A stretch of DNA of 64,000 nucleotides from Actinomycetes bacterium. GTDB lineage: Bacteria > Actinomycetota > Actinomycetes > Mycobacteriales > Mycobacteriaceae. This document shows positions 16,645 through 25,489 of the stretch, in pieces. The stretch is from positions 21,777-85,776 of the forward strand of contig JAHZIT010000005.1 in NCBI GenBank assembly GCA_022601275.1, given 5' to 3'. The number at the start of each line of letters is the position of its first letter. Position 1 is the stretch's first letter. A model generated the notes under the pieces. The model made no database searches, was not told the origin of the DNA, and saw only the letters and a list, made by a program, of their open reading frames with translations. The position numbers were made by a program, and so were the translations under genes.

Positions 16645-18116
16645 ACACCTCGCTGCGTCGCATCTCTGTCATGATCATGGCCCTGATCGTGCTGCTGCTC
16701 GCCAACGCCACCCGGACTCAGGTCTTCACCGCCGACGGCCTGCGCGCAGATCCGCGCAACCAGCGGGTACTGCTCGACGAGTACTCGCGTCAGCGGGGCC
16801 AGATCTCAGCGGGCGGCCAACTGCTGGCCTACTCGGTGTCGACGCCGGGCCGGTTCCGCTTCCTGCGGGTCTACCCCAACCCGATGACCTATGCGCCGGT
16901 CACGGGCTTCTATTCGCTCAGTTACTCGAGCACCGGGCTGGAGCGTGCCGAGGACAGCATCCTCAACGGGTCCGACCAGCGTTTGTTCGGTCGCCGACTC
17001 GCTGACTTCTTCACCGGCCGAGACCCCCGCGGCGGCAATGTCACCACCACGATCAATCCGCCGGTGCAGCAGGCAGCCTGGGATGCGATGCAGGAGGGTT
17101 GCGACGGGCCGTGCCGGGGCGCAGTGGTCGCTCTGGAACCCTCGACGGGCAAGGTTCTGGCGATGGTGTCGGCGCCCTCCTATGACCCCAATCTGTTGGC
17201 CACCCACGACGTCGCCGAGCAGTCGACCGCTTGGCGGGCACTGCGCGACGATCCCGACTCCCCACTGCTGAACCGAGCGATCTCGCAGACCTACCCGCCC
17301 GGATCGACGTTCAAAGTCATCACCACCGCGGCCGCACTGCAGGCCGGCAAGACCCCGGACTACGAGCTGACCGCGCAGCCGGAGATCACCCTGCCCAACA
17401 GCACCGCAATGCTGGAGAACTACGGCGGAGAGCCCTGCGGCCCCGACCCGACCACCACGCTGCGATACGCATTCGCCTATTCCTGCAACACCGCCTTCGT
17501 CCAGCTCGGTATCCATACCGGCGCCGGCGAGCTGCGCTCCACCGCAAAAGCGTTCGGCGTGGATGTGGTCCCCGCGCCCATCCCGCTGCAGGTCGCTGAA
17601 TCCACCATTGGCCCGATCGTCGACGACGCCGCGCTGGGGATGTCGAGCATCGGTCAGAAGGACGTGGCGCTGACGCCGCTGCAGAACGCGGTGATCGCGG
17701 CGACTGTCGCGAATAAGGGGATCACTATGCAGCCCCACTTGATCGACAGCCTGCAGGGGCCCGACCTGGCCAACATCGCCACCGTCGCAACCGCCGGCGA
17801 GCGCCGGGCAGTGACGGAAGAGGTCGCGGATACACTGACGGATTTGATGGTCGCCGCCGAGCAGGTGACTCAGCAGGAGGGAGCCCTCGCTGGAGTGCAG
17901 ATCGCATCCAAGACCGGCACAGCGGAACACGGCACGGACCCTCGCAACACGCCGCCGCATGCCTGGTACATCGCCTTCGCGCCCGCACAGGCACCCAAGG
18001 TCGCGGTCGCGGTGCTGGTCGAGAACGGCGGGGATCGTCTTTCGGCAACCGGCGGTGCGGTGGCGGCTCCGATCGGACGTGCCACCATCGCCGCAGCCCT
18101 GCGGGGAGCCTCATGA
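16641..18116 (+). CDS. pbpA: Class B penicillin-binding protein PbpA
   Basis: 491 residues. An N-terminal membrane anchor (about 8-26), a pedestal region, and a transpeptidase domain (about 150-490) with the three penicillin-binding motifs: SxxK as STFK (about 222), SxN as SCN (about 281), and KTG (about 424). It cross-links peptidoglycan outside the membrane and works with RodA. In M. tuberculosis PbpA is a PknB substrate needed for septation. ATG overlaps the rodA stop. The stop overlaps an ATG that opens an 18-codon ORF ending at the pknA start. Confidence 0.95.
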   Translation: MNTSLRRISVMIMALIVLLLANATRTQVFTADGLRADPRNQRVLLDEYSRQRGQISAGGQLLAYSVSTPGRFRFLRVYPNPMTYAPVTGFYSLSYSSTGLERAEDSILNGSDQRLFGRRLADFFTGRDPRGGNVTTTINPPVQQAAWDAMQEGCDGPCRGAVVALEPSTGKVLAMVSAPSYDPNLLATHDVAEQSTAWRALRDDPDSPLLNRAISQTYPPGSTFKVITTAAALQAGKTPDYELTAQPEITLPNSTAMLENYGGEPCGPDPTTTLRYAFAYSCNTAFVQLGIHTGAGELRSTAKAFGVDVVPAPIPLQVAESTIGPIVDDAALGMSSIGQKDVALTPLQNAVIAATVANKGITMQPHLIDSLQGPDLANIATVATAGERRAVTEEVADTLTDLMVAAEQVTQQEGALAGVQIASKTGTAEHGTDPRNTPPHAWYIAFAPAQAPKVAVAVLVENGGDRLSATGGAVAAPIGRATIAAALRGAS

Positions 18117-18169
18117 GTCGCGCGATCCGGAGGCGAGAAATAGATCCGCGATCCGGCGGCCGGAAATGA
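18113..18169 (+). CDS. 18-codon micro-ORF linking pbpA and pknA
   Basis: ATG 18113 overlaps the pbpA stop (ATGA) and the frame [18 protein letters not shown] ends with TGA 18167-18169, which overlaps the pknA ATG at 18166 (ATGA). It therefore fills exactly the one break in the chain of 4-nt overlaps from fhaB to pknB. The peptide is very basic (7 Arg/Lys of 18). pknA has no strong ribosome binding site of its own. Its role as a coupling device or peptide is inferred; chance cannot be ruled out for so short a frame. Confidence 0.45.
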   Translation: MSRAIRRREIDPRSGGRK

Positions 18170-19473
18170 GTGCGCGCGTCGGGGTGACCCTGTCCGGGCG
18201 CTACCGGCTCCAACGGTTGATCGCCACCGGCGGCATGGGTCAGGTCTGGGAAGGCCTGGACTCCCGGCTGGGACGGCGCGTGGCCGTCAAAGTGCTCAAG
18301 GCCGAGTACTCGACCGACGCCGAATTCATCGAGCGGTTCCGCGCTGAGGCACGCACCGTCGCGATGCTCAACCATCCGGGCATCGCCGGTGTGTACGACT
18401 ACGGGGAAACAGACCTCGACGGCGAGGGTCGAACCGCCTACCTGGTGATGGAACTGGTCAACGGTGAGCCGCTGAACTCGGTGATCAAGCGGACGGGGCG
18501 GCTCTCGCTGCGGCACGCACTCGACATGCTCGAGCAGACCGGCCGGGCGCTGCAGGTCGCCCACACCGCGGGCCTGGTGCACCGCGACGTAAAGCCCGGC
18601 AACATACTGATCACCCCCACCGGCCAAGTGAAGCTGACCGACTTCGGCATCGCCAAGGCCGTCGACGCCGCGCCTGTGACCCAGACCGGCATGGTGATGG
18701 GGACCGCGCAGTACATCGCACCCGAGCAGGCCCTAGGCCATGACGCAACCGCCGCCAGCGACGTGTACTCACTCGGTGTGGTCGGCTATGAGTCGCTGTC
18801 GGGAAGGCGACCTTTTACCGGCGAGGGCGCGCTGACTGTGGCGATGAAACACATCAAGGAGAACCCTCCCCCGCTGCCCGCAGATCTGCCGCCCAACGTC
18901 CGGGAACTGATCGAGGTCACGCTCGTCAAGAACCCCGGCCTGCGCTACAAGTCGGGCGGGACCTTCGCCGACGCGGTCGCCGCGGTGCGGTCTGGCCGCC
19001 GACCGCCCAGGCCCAACGCCAGTCCGCGACAGGGCCGCGCCGCACCTACCGCGGTGGGTACGACCGTCACGGCCCGAGCCGCCGAGGTTCCCAGGCGCGC
19101 CCCGGCCCCGGTGGCGCGCCCTCGCACCACCGGAAGTCACCACCGCTCGCCGCCGGCGCGCAGCGCCTTCTCGTCGGGCCAGCGCGCGCTGTTGTGGGCC
19201 GCCGGGGTGCTCGGCGCACTGGCCATCGTCATCGCGATCCTGATCGTGCTCAACGCCCAGGACCGCAAGGACCGCGCGCCCGTGCCGACCACCGTGACAG
19301 AAACGCCGACATCCCAGACCTCGGCTCCCGGGGCGCCGGAGACCCCCGGCGCTGCACCCGCTGCTGCACGCGCCGATGGATCGGACCGCCGTGGGGTACC
19401 GGAGAGCCTCGGCAGCTGGGCATATCCCACGGTGACGTCGCATCCCTGGGCCTCAGAACAGAGGGTGCCATGA
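18166..19473 (+). CDS. pknA: Ser/Thr protein kinase PknA
   Basis: 435 residues. Kinase domain about 10-275 with the glycine loop [16 protein letters not shown] (catalytic Lys), [14 protein letters not shown] and the PEQALG activation-segment end; then a Pro/Arg-rich juxtamembrane linker, a transmembrane helix (about 340-363) and a short Pro/Thr-rich outer tail without PASTA repeats. PknA phosphorylates cell-shape and division proteins (for example Wag31 and FhaB in M. tuberculosis). ATG 18166 gives the family start [15 protein letters not shown]. The stop overlaps the pknB start (ATGA). Confidence 0.96.
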   Translation: MSARVGVTLSGRYRLQRLIATGGMGQVWEGLDSRLGRRVAVKVLKAEYSTDAEFIERFRAEARTVAMLNHPGIAGVYDYGETDLDGEGRTAYLVMELVNGEPLNSVIKRTGRLSLRHALDMLEQTGRALQVAHTAGLVHRDVKPGNILITPTGQVKLTDFGIAKAVDAAPVTQTGMVMGTAQYIAPEQALGHDATAASDVYSLGVVGYESLSGRRPFTGEGALTVAMKHIKENPPPLPADLPPNVRELIEVTLVKNPGLRYKSGGTFADAVAAVRSGRRPPRPNASPRQGRAAPTAVGTTVTARAAEVPRRAPAPVARPRTTGSHHRSPPARSAFSSGQRALLWAAGVLGALAIVIAILIVLNAQDRKDRAPVPTTVTETPTSQTSAPGAPETPGAAPAAARADGSDRRGVPESLGSWAYPTVTSHPWASEQRVP

Positions 19474-21347
19474 CGACTCCACAGCACCTGTCCGACCGTT
19501 ACGAAGTCGGCGACATTCTGGGCTTCGGCGGAATGTCCGAGGTCCACCTGGCCCGTGACCTGCGACTGCATCGGGACGTCGCGATCAAGGTGCTGCGTGC
19601 CGACCTGGCCCGAGACCCGAGCTTCTATCTGCGGTTCCGCCGAGAAGCGCAGAACGCAGCCGCCCTCAACCATCCCGCGATCGTCGCGGTGTACGACACC
19701 GGCGAGGCGCAAACGGCGAACGGCCCGCTGCCCTACATCGTGATGGAATACGTCGACGGCGTCACTCTTCGCGACATCGTCCACGGTGAAGGGCCGATGC
19801 CGACGCAACGAGCCATCGAAGTCATCGCCGACGCCTGTCAGGCCCTCAACTTCAGCCACCAGCACGGCATCATCCATCGCGACGTCAAACCCGCCAACAT
19901 CATGATCAGCAACACCGGCGCGGTGAAGGTGATGGACTTCGGTATCGCTCGAGCGCTGGCCGACGCCAGCAATCCGGTCACCCAAACCGCTGCCGTCATC
20001 GGCACCGCGCAGTACCTATCCCCCGAACAGGCCCGCGGGGCCAAGGTCGATGCCCGCTCCGATGTGTACTCACTGGGCTGTGTGCTCTACGAAATCCTCA
20101 CCGGTGAACCGCCTTTCGTAGGTGACACGCCCGTCGCGGTGGCCTACCAGCACGTCCGGGAGGACCCTGCCCCGCCGTCGACACGAAATAGCGGCATCTC
20201 CCCCGAGCTCGACGCAGTCGTGCTCAAGGCGCTGGCCAAGAATCCGGACAATCGGTACCAGACGGCCGCCGAAATGCGGTCCGACCTGGTCCGGGTCCAT
20301 AGCGGCGAGGCGCCGGACGCCCCGAAGGTCTTCACCGATGCCGAGCGGACGTCGATGCTGTCGGCAGCCCCGGTAGATCACCGCACCGATCGCATCGAGC
20401 CGCTGGGGCCCTACCCGGCACGCTACGAAGAACGCCGGCGGCGCGGTTCGGTGGCGCGATGGTTAGCGGCGGTGGCCATCCTGGCGGTGGTGACCGTAGT
20501 GGTCACCATCTCCATCAATACCTTCGGTGGAACCACCCGCAATGTGGCGGTGCCCGACGTCGGCGGCCAGGTGTCGGACGACGCGATCGCCGCACTGCAG
20601 AACCTCGGATTCAAGACCACCGTGGAGCGCAACCCCGACTCCGAGGTTCCGCCCGATCACGTGATCGACACCGATCCGGTCGCCGAGACCTCGGTGGCGG
20701 CCGGCGACGAGATCACCCTCAACATCTCCACCGGGCCCGAGCAACGCGAAGTGCCCGACGTCTCCAACCTGAGCTATGCCGACGCAGTGCGAAAGCTCAC
20801 GACTGCGGGCTTCGGCCGCTTCCGGCAGACCACGTCAGCGTCGCTGCCTGAGCAGAAGGACCGGGTGATCTCCACGGTTCCGCCGGCCAACCAGACCTCC
20901 GCGATCACCAACGAGATCACCCTGGTCGTGGGGACCGGCCCGGAGACAGCTGCGGTGCCCGATTGCCTCGGCCAAACCGTCACGGTCTGCCAACAGATCC
21001 TCTCGGCATCCGGTTTCGACAATGTCGTGACTGTCCAAACCGACAGCACGAGAACCAAAGGTCAGGTGCTCGGCACCGATCCTGTCGCCGCCCAGACCGT
21101 TCCACAGGACGCGGTGATCCAGATCCGGGTGTCCCGAGGCAACCAGTTCGTGATGCCGGATCTGACCGGAATGTTCTGGACCGACGCCGAGCCGCGGCTG
21201 CGGGCGTTGGGCTGGACCGGCATCTTGGACAAGGGCGGCGATGTGCGAGACAGCGGTCAGCGCACCAACGCCGTGGTACGTCAGAGCCCGTCGTCGGGCT
21301 CCGCGGTGAACTTCGACGGCAGGGTCACGCTGAACTTCGCCGCGTAG
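19470..21347 (+). CDS. pknB: Ser/Thr protein kinase PknB with four PASTA domains
   Basis: 625 residues, nearly the length of M. tuberculosis PknB. Kinase domain 1-275 ([47 protein letters not shown]); the TQTAAV activation loop carries the autophosphorylated threonines of the family. A transmembrane helix lies at about 331-352, then four extracellular PASTA repeats (about 355-625; for example [20 protein letters not shown]) that bind muropeptides and lipid II. It controls peptidoglycan synthesis through CwlM, MurJ and others. Last gene of the coupled operon; its 3' end overlaps convergent trpG by 23 bp. Confidence 0.97.
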   Translation: MTTPQHLSDRYEVGDILGFGGMSEVHLARDLRLHRDVAIKVLRADLARDPSFYLRFRREAQNAAALNHPAIVAVYDTGEAQTANGPLPYIVMEYVDGVTLRDIVHGEGPMPTQRAIEVIADACQALNFSHQHGIIHRDVKPANIMISNTGAVKVMDFGIARALADASNPVTQTAAVIGTAQYLSPEQARGAKVDARSDVYSLGCVLYEILTGEPPFVGDTPVAVAYQHVREDPAPPSTRNSGISPELDAVVLKALAKNPDNRYQTAAEMRSDLVRVHSGEAPDAPKVFTDAERTSMLSAAPVDHRTDRIEPLGPYPARYEERRRRGSVARWLAAVAILAVVTVVVTISINTFGGTTRNVAVPDVGGQVSDDAIAALQNLGFKTTVERNPDSEVPPDHVIDTDPVAETSVAAGDEITLNISTGPEQREVPDVSNLSYADAVRKLTTAGFGRFRQTTSASLPEQKDRVISTVPPANQTSAITNEITLVVGTGPETAAVPDCLGQTVTVCQQILSASGFDNVVTVQTDSTRTKGQVLGTDPVAAQTVPQDAVIQIRVSRGNQFVMPDLTGMFWTDAEPRLRALGWTGILDKGGDVRDSGQRTNAVVRQSPSSGSAVNFDGRVTLNFAA

Positions 21348-22056
21348 CGGCCTGCACTGCGCCGGCGACCTCGTCCTCCAGTCGGCGAACCAGCCCCTCG
21401 GCGGGCGCGGCGCCGCAGTAGGCCAACCAGTTGGCCAGCATCCGGTGCCCGCCCTCGGTCAGGATCGATTCGGGGTGGAACTGCACGCCGTGGATCGGCA
21501 GGTCGCGGTGGCGCACCCCCATGATGACGTCCTCGTCGCCGCCGTCAGTGGCATCACCCCGGTTGCCCTTGCCATCACCGCGCCCGCCCCGGTCGGTGCG
21601 GGCGATCACCTCCAGTTCGGCGGGAACCGTTTCGGGAAGGATCGTCAAAGAGTGGTACCGGGTGGCGACAAACGGATCTGGAAGACCTTTCAGCACACCC
21701 TTGTTCGAGTGGTGGACGGTGCTGGTCTTGCCGTGCAGCAGCTCAGGCGCCCGATCAACGGTCCCCCCGAACGCCACTCCGATCGCTTGGTGCCCCAGAC
21801 ACACCCCCAGGAGCGGGGTCCGGGCGGCCGCGCATGCGTCGACCATCGGAATGCAAGCCCCGGCACGCTCGGGAGTGCCGGGGCCCGGGCTGAGCAGCAC
21901 ACCGTCGAACTCTTCGGCCGAACGGGCGAGGTCGGCCGGGGTGGCCAACCGCTCGTCGTCGTTGCGCCACACCGTCGCTTCCACGCCGAGTTGACCAAGA
22001 TATTGGACCAGGTTGAACACGAAGCTGTCGTAGTTGTCGAGGACCAAGACCTGCAT
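21325..22056 (-). CDS. trpG: Glutamine amidotransferase, anthranilate/aminodeoxychorismate synthase component II
   Basis: 243 residues, class I glutamine amidotransferase. The oxyanion motif LLSPGPGTPERAG (about 54), nucleophile Cys in LLGVCLGHQAIG (about 85) and the His-Glu pair in GVQFHPESI (about 192) are all present. It supplies ammonia to a chorismate-using partner (TrpE or PabB), which is not in this window, so the pathway (tryptophan or folate) is open. A Gly/Asp/Arg-rich insertion (about residues 152-174) interrupts the strand before the VMGV-like segment. It follows the DUF881 gene by 86 bp on the same strand. Confidence 0.9.
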   Translation of the reverse strand: MQVLVLDNYDSFVFNLVQYLGQLGVEATVWRNDDERLATPADLARSAEEFDGVLLSPGPGTPERAGACIPMVDACAAARTPLLGVCLGHQAIGVAFGGTVDRAPELLHGKTSTVHHSNKGVLKGLPDPFVATRYHSLTILPETVPAELEVIARTDRGGRGDGKGNRGDATDGGDEDVIMGVRHRDLPIHGVQFHPESILTEGGHRMLANWLAYCGAAPAEGLVRRLEDEVAGAVQAATRRSSA

Positions 22057-22142
22057 CGCAACAGGCTACCGCCGGTGGATCCGGCCCACTCGCCGACGCA
22101 GGGGGTTGCGAGCTGTTGCGCCCGAGTCGCCCCGCGCGGCTC

Positions 22143-22904
22143 TCAGTAGCCAAGTGGGCCGATGGGGCGCGCAAACTTCATCCGGACGGACTGCTGGTGA
22201 CCCACGAGCTCGACCTCGCCCGGATCTTCTGCATAGCCCAGGCCGAACCGCGCCACATACCGTTTGTAGAGCGTCACCATCGGATCGGCAGACAGCGCCT
22301 CCTGCATCTTCGCAGCATCACCGATCGCAGAGATGACGTAGGGCGGGCTGTACGTGCGGCCGTTGAGTAGCAGAGTATTTCCCACGCAGCGTGGTGCCGA
22401 GGTCTCGATGATGCGCTGGTCCTGCATTTGGATTCCTTCGGCCCCAGCACTCCACAGGGCGTTGAGCACCGCCTCGATGTCCTGCTGGTGCACAACTAGG
22501 TCGTCGGCCAAAGCGTCGCGGGGAAACCGCCCCTGGGCGTCGCGCTGAGCGTCGTTCAGAGTCACCACCAGGCCAGGGCCCTTCATCGGGGTCAGGCCCG
22601 CCTGTCCGGCCAGCGCATCTGCGCGGCGGGTGATGGCGGCCAGCGCCGCATCGGCACTGGGGGAGCCGCCGTGGTGGTTATCGATCTTGCTGACGGTGAC
22701 GTCGCGCTGAGCAGTCAATCGGTCAACGGACAGCTGGGCCTCGCGAACCAGGTCAGCGAGCCGGGGCGCGTCGCTGCGGCGGATCTCTTCGCCACCGGAG
22801 ACGGTGTGCGTGACTCCCAGCAACAGTCCGGCGGCAACACACACCACCGGAACGCCGAAGCGCCACGCAGCGTGTGGCCGCCGGGGCCCAGCGCGATCGT
22901 TCAT
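22143..22904 (-). CDS. DUF881 family membrane-anchored protein
   Basis: 253 residues. One N-terminal transmembrane helix (about 17-37) then an extracytoplasmic DUF881 domain: a short coiled segment, GPGLVVTLNDA, VVHQQDIEAVLNALWSAGAEGI, NGRTYSPPYVISAIGD. It is the orthologue of Rv0012 in the conserved crgA/trpG neighbourhood. Function unknown; DUF881 genes tend to sit near division genes. ATG 22904 has GGGAG about nine bases upstream. The frame opens at 22988, but that extension consists of translated tandem repeat and is not counted. Divergent from crgA. Confidence 0.88.
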   Translation of the reverse strand: MNDRAGPRRPHAAWRFGVPVVCVAAGLLLGVTHTVSGGEEIRRSDAPRLADLVREAQLSVDRLTAQRDVTVSKIDNHHGGSPSADAALAAITRRADALAGQAGLTPMKGPGLVVTLNDAQRDAQGRFPRDALADDLVVHQQDIEAVLNALWSAGAEGIQMQDQRIIETSAPRCVGNTLLLNGRTYSPPYVISAIGDAAKMQEALSADPMVTLYKRYVARFGLGYAEDPGEVELVGHQQSVRMKFARPIGPLGY

Positions 22905-22953
22905 CGGTTTCGTCTCCCGGTGAGATGTCCCAAAGGGCTGCGTTAGGCTAATT

Positions 22954-22995
22954 GTCGCAGCTTCACCCATCGTCGCAGCTTTACCCATCGTCGCA
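22954..22995. repeat. 18-nt tandem repeat in the DUF881/crgA divergent region
   Basis: Two 18-nt copies (22954-22971 and 22972-22989, one mismatch) followed by the first 6 bases of a third. The unit begins GTCGCAGCTT and ends ACCCATC. It lies in the 120-bp region between two divergent starts, where promoters must be. Confidence 0.9.
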
Positions 22996-23024
22996 CTGGC
23001 GACGCCGATCGTCTGAAGGTACGC

Positions 23025-23306
23025 ATGCCCAAGTCCAAGGTCCGCAAGAAGAACGACTTCACCATCAACCCGGTGAGCCGGACTCCGGTCAAGGTGAAGG
23101 CCGTACAGTCGGGCACCTGGTTCGTCGTGCTGTTTATCGGCCTGATGCTGATCGGCCTCGCCTGGTTGATCGTGTTCCAGTTGGCGGGCAGCGGACCCGA
23201 CGTGCCGAACTTCCTGCAGTGGATGGCCGATCTCAACGTGTGGAACTATGCCATCGCCTTCGCGTTCATGATCAGCGGTTTGTTGCTCACGATGCGGTGG
23301 CGGTGA
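23025..23306 (+). CDS. crgA: Cell division protein CrgA
   Basis: 93 residues, exactly the length of the M. tuberculosis protein. Basic N-terminus ([12 protein letters not shown]), then two transmembrane helices (about 32-53 and 68-88) ending MRWR. CrgA is a septal membrane protein that interacts with FtsZ, FtsQ, FtsI, PbpA and CwsA and steadies the divisome. AAGG precedes ATG 23025. Its partner cwsA is encoded 1.3 kb downstream on the same strand. Confidence 0.96.
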   Translation: MPKSKVRKKNDFTINPVSRTPVKVKAVQSGTWFVVLFIGLMLIGLAWLIVFQLAGSGPDVPNFLQWMADLNVWNYAIAFAFMISGLLLTMRWR

Positions 23307-23452
23307 CCCCGATCTGCCCCACGAGGAGCTCGTTTTGGCCCCCGCAGTTTTCCTGCTCGCAACCTGGCCGTTACCAGATCACATCGATGTTATTCATCCC
23401 CATTGGGGATAGAACCTGTGGATAACCGCATTCGCCACGGCAGGAGGGTGAA

Positions 23453-23881
23453 TTGTCAGTCCAGCAAACACAATGGGAGCCGCCGGCGTCGGGCATCGTC
23501 GCGGCCGGAATTCTTGCGGTAGTCCTGGGTTTTGGTGCTGTGACGCTGGTCACAGACCCGCCCGGGCGCGTGCTGGTTGGCATCGCCGCCGTCGGGTTAC
23601 TGGTCTTCGCCCTGATGTCGTGGCACGCGCGTCCGAAACTGGCAATCACCGACGGGGCATTGGTATTCAAGGGTTGGTGGCAGACGCGACATCTCGGTCA
23701 TGCCGATATCAAGCTGATCCGGATCACCGAATTCCGCCGGATCGGCCGCACGGTTCGTCTACTGGAGATCGACGGCACCGACGGTCGTCTGCTGGTGCTC
23801 AGCCGCTGGGACCTGGGCACAGACCCGCTGCGGGTACTCGACGCACTCACTGACGCCGGTTTTGCCCCTGGCTCCGGGTGA
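23453..23881 (+). CDS. PH-domain-like two-helix membrane protein
   Basis: 142 residues. Two hydrophobic helices (about 15-32 and 39-56) are followed by a small beta-rich domain (about 60-130) of the bacterial PH-like/DUF2581 type (LAITDGALVFKGWWQTRHLGHADIKLIRI). It is the positional orthologue of Rv0010c. Function unknown. The start is TTG 23453: a near-perfect site AGGAGGGT at 23442-23449 lies four bases upstream, and no ATG/GTG in frame would retain the first helix. Confidence 0.85.
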   Translation: MSVQQTQWEPPASGIVAAGILAVVLGFGAVTLVTDPPGRVLVGIAAVGLLVFALMSWHARPKLAITDGALVFKGWWQTRHLGHADIKLIRITEFRRIGRTVRLLEIDGTDGRLLVLSRWDLGTDPLRVLDALTDAGFAPGSG

Positions 23882-23911
23882 CTGCGACGCACTTCGTCAC
23901 CGTGGGCGTGA

Positions 23912-23962
23912 GTGCGCCCAAATCCCTACGTGCGCCCAAATCTCGTGCGCTCAAATCCCTAC
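23912..23962. repeat. Triple 18-nt direct repeat at the 3' end of ppiA
   Basis: Three copies of a unit like GTGCGCCCAAATCCCTAC at 23912-23929, 23930-23944 (shortened by 3 bases) and 23945-23962 (one C to T change). The third copy covers the ppiA stop codon (23959-23961). Confidence 0.88.
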
Positions 23963-24486
23963 GAGATGGTGATCGACTCGATGACCACCGGCTCGGTCGG
24001 ACGGTCGTTGCGGTCGGTTGCGGTGGTTCCGATGGCGTCGACGACCTTCTGCGACTCGGCATCGACGACCTCGCCGAAGATCGTGTGCTTGCGGTTCAGG
24101 TGCGGCGTCTTGCCGACCGTGATGAAGAACTGCGAACCGTTGGTCCCGGGGCCGGCATTGGCCATCGCCAGCAGGTACGGCTTGTCGAACGCCAGCTCGG
24201 GGTGGAACTCGTCGGCGAACTGGTAACCCGGGCCGCCCCGGCCGGTTCCGGTCGGATCGCCGCCCTGGAGCATGAAGCCCCCGATCACCCGGTGGAACAC
24301 CGCTCCGTCGTAGAAGGGGCCGGAGGACCCACCCGAGGCGTTCTCGGTGCTGTAGTCCTTGCTGCCCTGCGCCAGCCCGACGAAGTTGGACACCGTCTTG
24401 GGGGCGTGGTTTCCGAATAGGGCGATCTTGATGTCGCCACGGTTGGTGTGCAGGGTCGCGGTCGCTGTCTGAATGGGGCTCGTCAC
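23959..24486 (-). CDS. ppiA: Cyclophilin-type peptidyl-prolyl cis-trans isomerase A
   Basis: 175 residues, a single cyclophilin domain. The active-site segments [37 protein letters not shown] and HTIFGEV are intact (catalytic Arg in FHRV). It speeds proline isomerisation during protein folding in the cytoplasm; no signal peptide is seen. Start GTG 24486 gives the usual mycobacterial N-terminus [15 protein letters not shown]. It diverges from cwsA. The stop codon lies in a short direct-repeat array. Confidence 0.95.
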   Translation of the reverse strand: MTSPIQTATATLHTNRGDIKIALFGNHAPKTVSNFVGLAQGSKDYSTENASGGSSGPFYDGAVFHRVIGGFMLQGGDPTGTGRGGPGYQFADEFHPELAFDKPYLLAMANAGPGTNGSQFFITVGKTPHLNRKHTIFGEVVDAESQKVVDAIGTTATDRNDRPTEPVVIESITIS

Positions 24487-24592
24487 GGGAAGTCAGTCTG
24501 CCACGCCGGGTCTGATGGCCAACCGGGCACCTTGTGCTCGCACAGATGGCAGTCTTGGGGTGCGAGGTCCGTTAGACCGAAAGAGGTGGCAC

Positions 24593-25027
24593 ATGAGCTC
24601 CGAGACCGTCGACCAATTGTCCCCGCGCCAGCGACTCGGCCGAGGCCTGAAGTACTCGGCAGTCGGCCCTGTGGACGTCACCCGGGGGACCCTGGGCCTT
24701 GGGCTGGAGTCTGTGCGCTCATCGGCAGCCTGGGTCGGCGACCGCTACCGCCGCGAACAGGTTGCCCGCCGGTTGAAAGCCGATCTCGCCTCAGCCCAAG
24801 ACGCCATCGTTGCGGAGCTCTCGGCGGCGCAGGAAGTGGCGGCCCAGCTTCCCGACACGCTCGAGAAGGCGCGCCGGGCGGGCAGGGCTCACCGGCCACT
24901 GCTGCTGGCCGGGATCGGTGTCGCGGTGCTGGCCGGCGGAGCGGCTGCCTTTGTGATCGTTCGGCGCTCGTCACAGCCGGAGCCCTCACCGTTGCCGCCG
25001 AGCGTCGACGTCGCTCCCAAGCCCTGA
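24593..25027 (+). CDS. cwsA: Cell wall synthesis protein CwsA
   Basis: 144 residues. A soluble N-terminal part beginning MSSETVDQLSPRQRLGRGL and containing AVGPVDVTRGTLGLGLES, a mid-region helix with coiled-coil character (about 60-95), one transmembrane helix near the C-terminus (about 101-121), then the tail RRSSQPEPSPLPPSVDVAPKP (21 residues, last ones quoted in part from the family), which resembles M. tuberculosis CwsA (Rv0008c). That protein binds CrgA and Wag31 and affects cell wall synthesis and shape. ATG 24593 follows AAGAGG. Single gene, with the tRNA/DUF3566 set converging on its 3' side. Confidence 0.9.
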   Translation: MSSETVDQLSPRQRLGRGLKYSAVGPVDVTRGTLGLGLESVRSSAAWVGDRYRREQVARRLKADLASAQDAIVAELSAAQEVAAQLPDTLEKARRAGRAHRPLLLAGIGVAVLAGGAAAFVIVRRSSQPEPSPLPPSVDVAPKP

Positions 25028-25110
25028 CGGCCTTGCCCGGCCGATGGCCGGGGTCCTCCGTAACCGATGACGCGACTCAGGTGTAACCCATGACTCGACT
25101 CATCACATTG

Positions 25111-25183
25111 TGGAGCCTAGGGGAATCGAACCCCTGACTTCTGCCTTGCAAAGGCAGCGCTCTACCAACTGAGCTAAGGCCCC
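25111..25183 (-). tRNA. tRNA-Ala (anticodon TGC)
   Basis: Minus-strand reading GGGGCCT...AGGCTCC-A forms a 7-bp acceptor stem with one G-U; the anticodon arm CTGCC-TTTGCAA-GGCAG gives TGC; D arm TTAGCTCAGTTGGTAGAGC and T arm with GGTTCGATTCC are standard. 73 nt, CCA not encoded. It follows the small membrane-protein gene by 10 bp. Confidence 0.97.
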
Positions 25184-25193
25184 CGGGTGCCGT

Positions 25194-25307
25194 TCAGGAA
25201 GGCAGATCGGCGGCTGTGTGCCACACCTCGGCGCGGTGTTGGGTCCGCCACACTGTCAGTGCAGCAGCCGCGGCAACAGCGGCAGCAAGAAGAAGCACGA
25301 TCTTCAC
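25194..25307 (-). CDS. 37-residue single-pass membrane protein (DLW-39-like) between tRNA-Ile and tRNA-Ala
   Basis: GTG 25307 opens a 37-codon frame ending TGA 25194-25196. The start is strongly supported by AAGGTGAGGATCG directly upstream. The peptide starts MKIVLLLAAAVAAAAALTVW, a hydrophobic helix, then a short soluble tail with RTQHRAEVWH and ends ADLPS. Size, layout and place by the Ile/Ala tRNAs after gyrA recall the small DLW-39 actinobacterial proteins, but that link is from memory and the DLW signature itself is not exact. The reverse-strand frame here (25216-25467) is a known artefact of translating antisense tRNA-Ile. Confidence 0.75.
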   Translation of the reverse strand: MKIVLLLAAAVAAAAALTVWRTQHRAEVWHTAADLPS

Positions 25308-25324
25308 CGATCCTCACCTTTCCG

Positions 25325-25398
25325 TGGGGCTAGGAGGACTCGAACCTCCGACCTCTTCGTTATCAGCGAAGCGCTCTAACCGCCTGAGCTATAGCCCC
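25325..25398 (-). tRNA. tRNA-Ile (anticodon GAT)
   Basis: Minus-strand GGGGCTA...TAGCCCC-A acceptor stem, anticodon arm CTTCG-CTGATAA-CGAAG with anticodon GAT, T arm GGAGGTTCGAGTCCTCC. 74 nt, CCA not encoded. It lies 91 bp after the DUF3566 gene, as ileT does after Rv0007. Confidence 0.97.
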
Positions 25399-25489
25399 GT
25401 TCACCGCCCTTTGAGAACCCCCGCCTGCGGGGCCGAGCGCCGAGATTACCGCACGGACCTGCTGTGACCCAAACCCGAACCCTGCGACG

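Noticed and set aside
25216-25467. Plus-strand frame across the tRNA-Ile gene
   Set aside because: It encodes the familiar GLGGLEPPTSSLSAKRS artefact made by reading antisense tRNA; the minus strand here holds tRNA-Ile and a small gene with a strong ribosome binding site.
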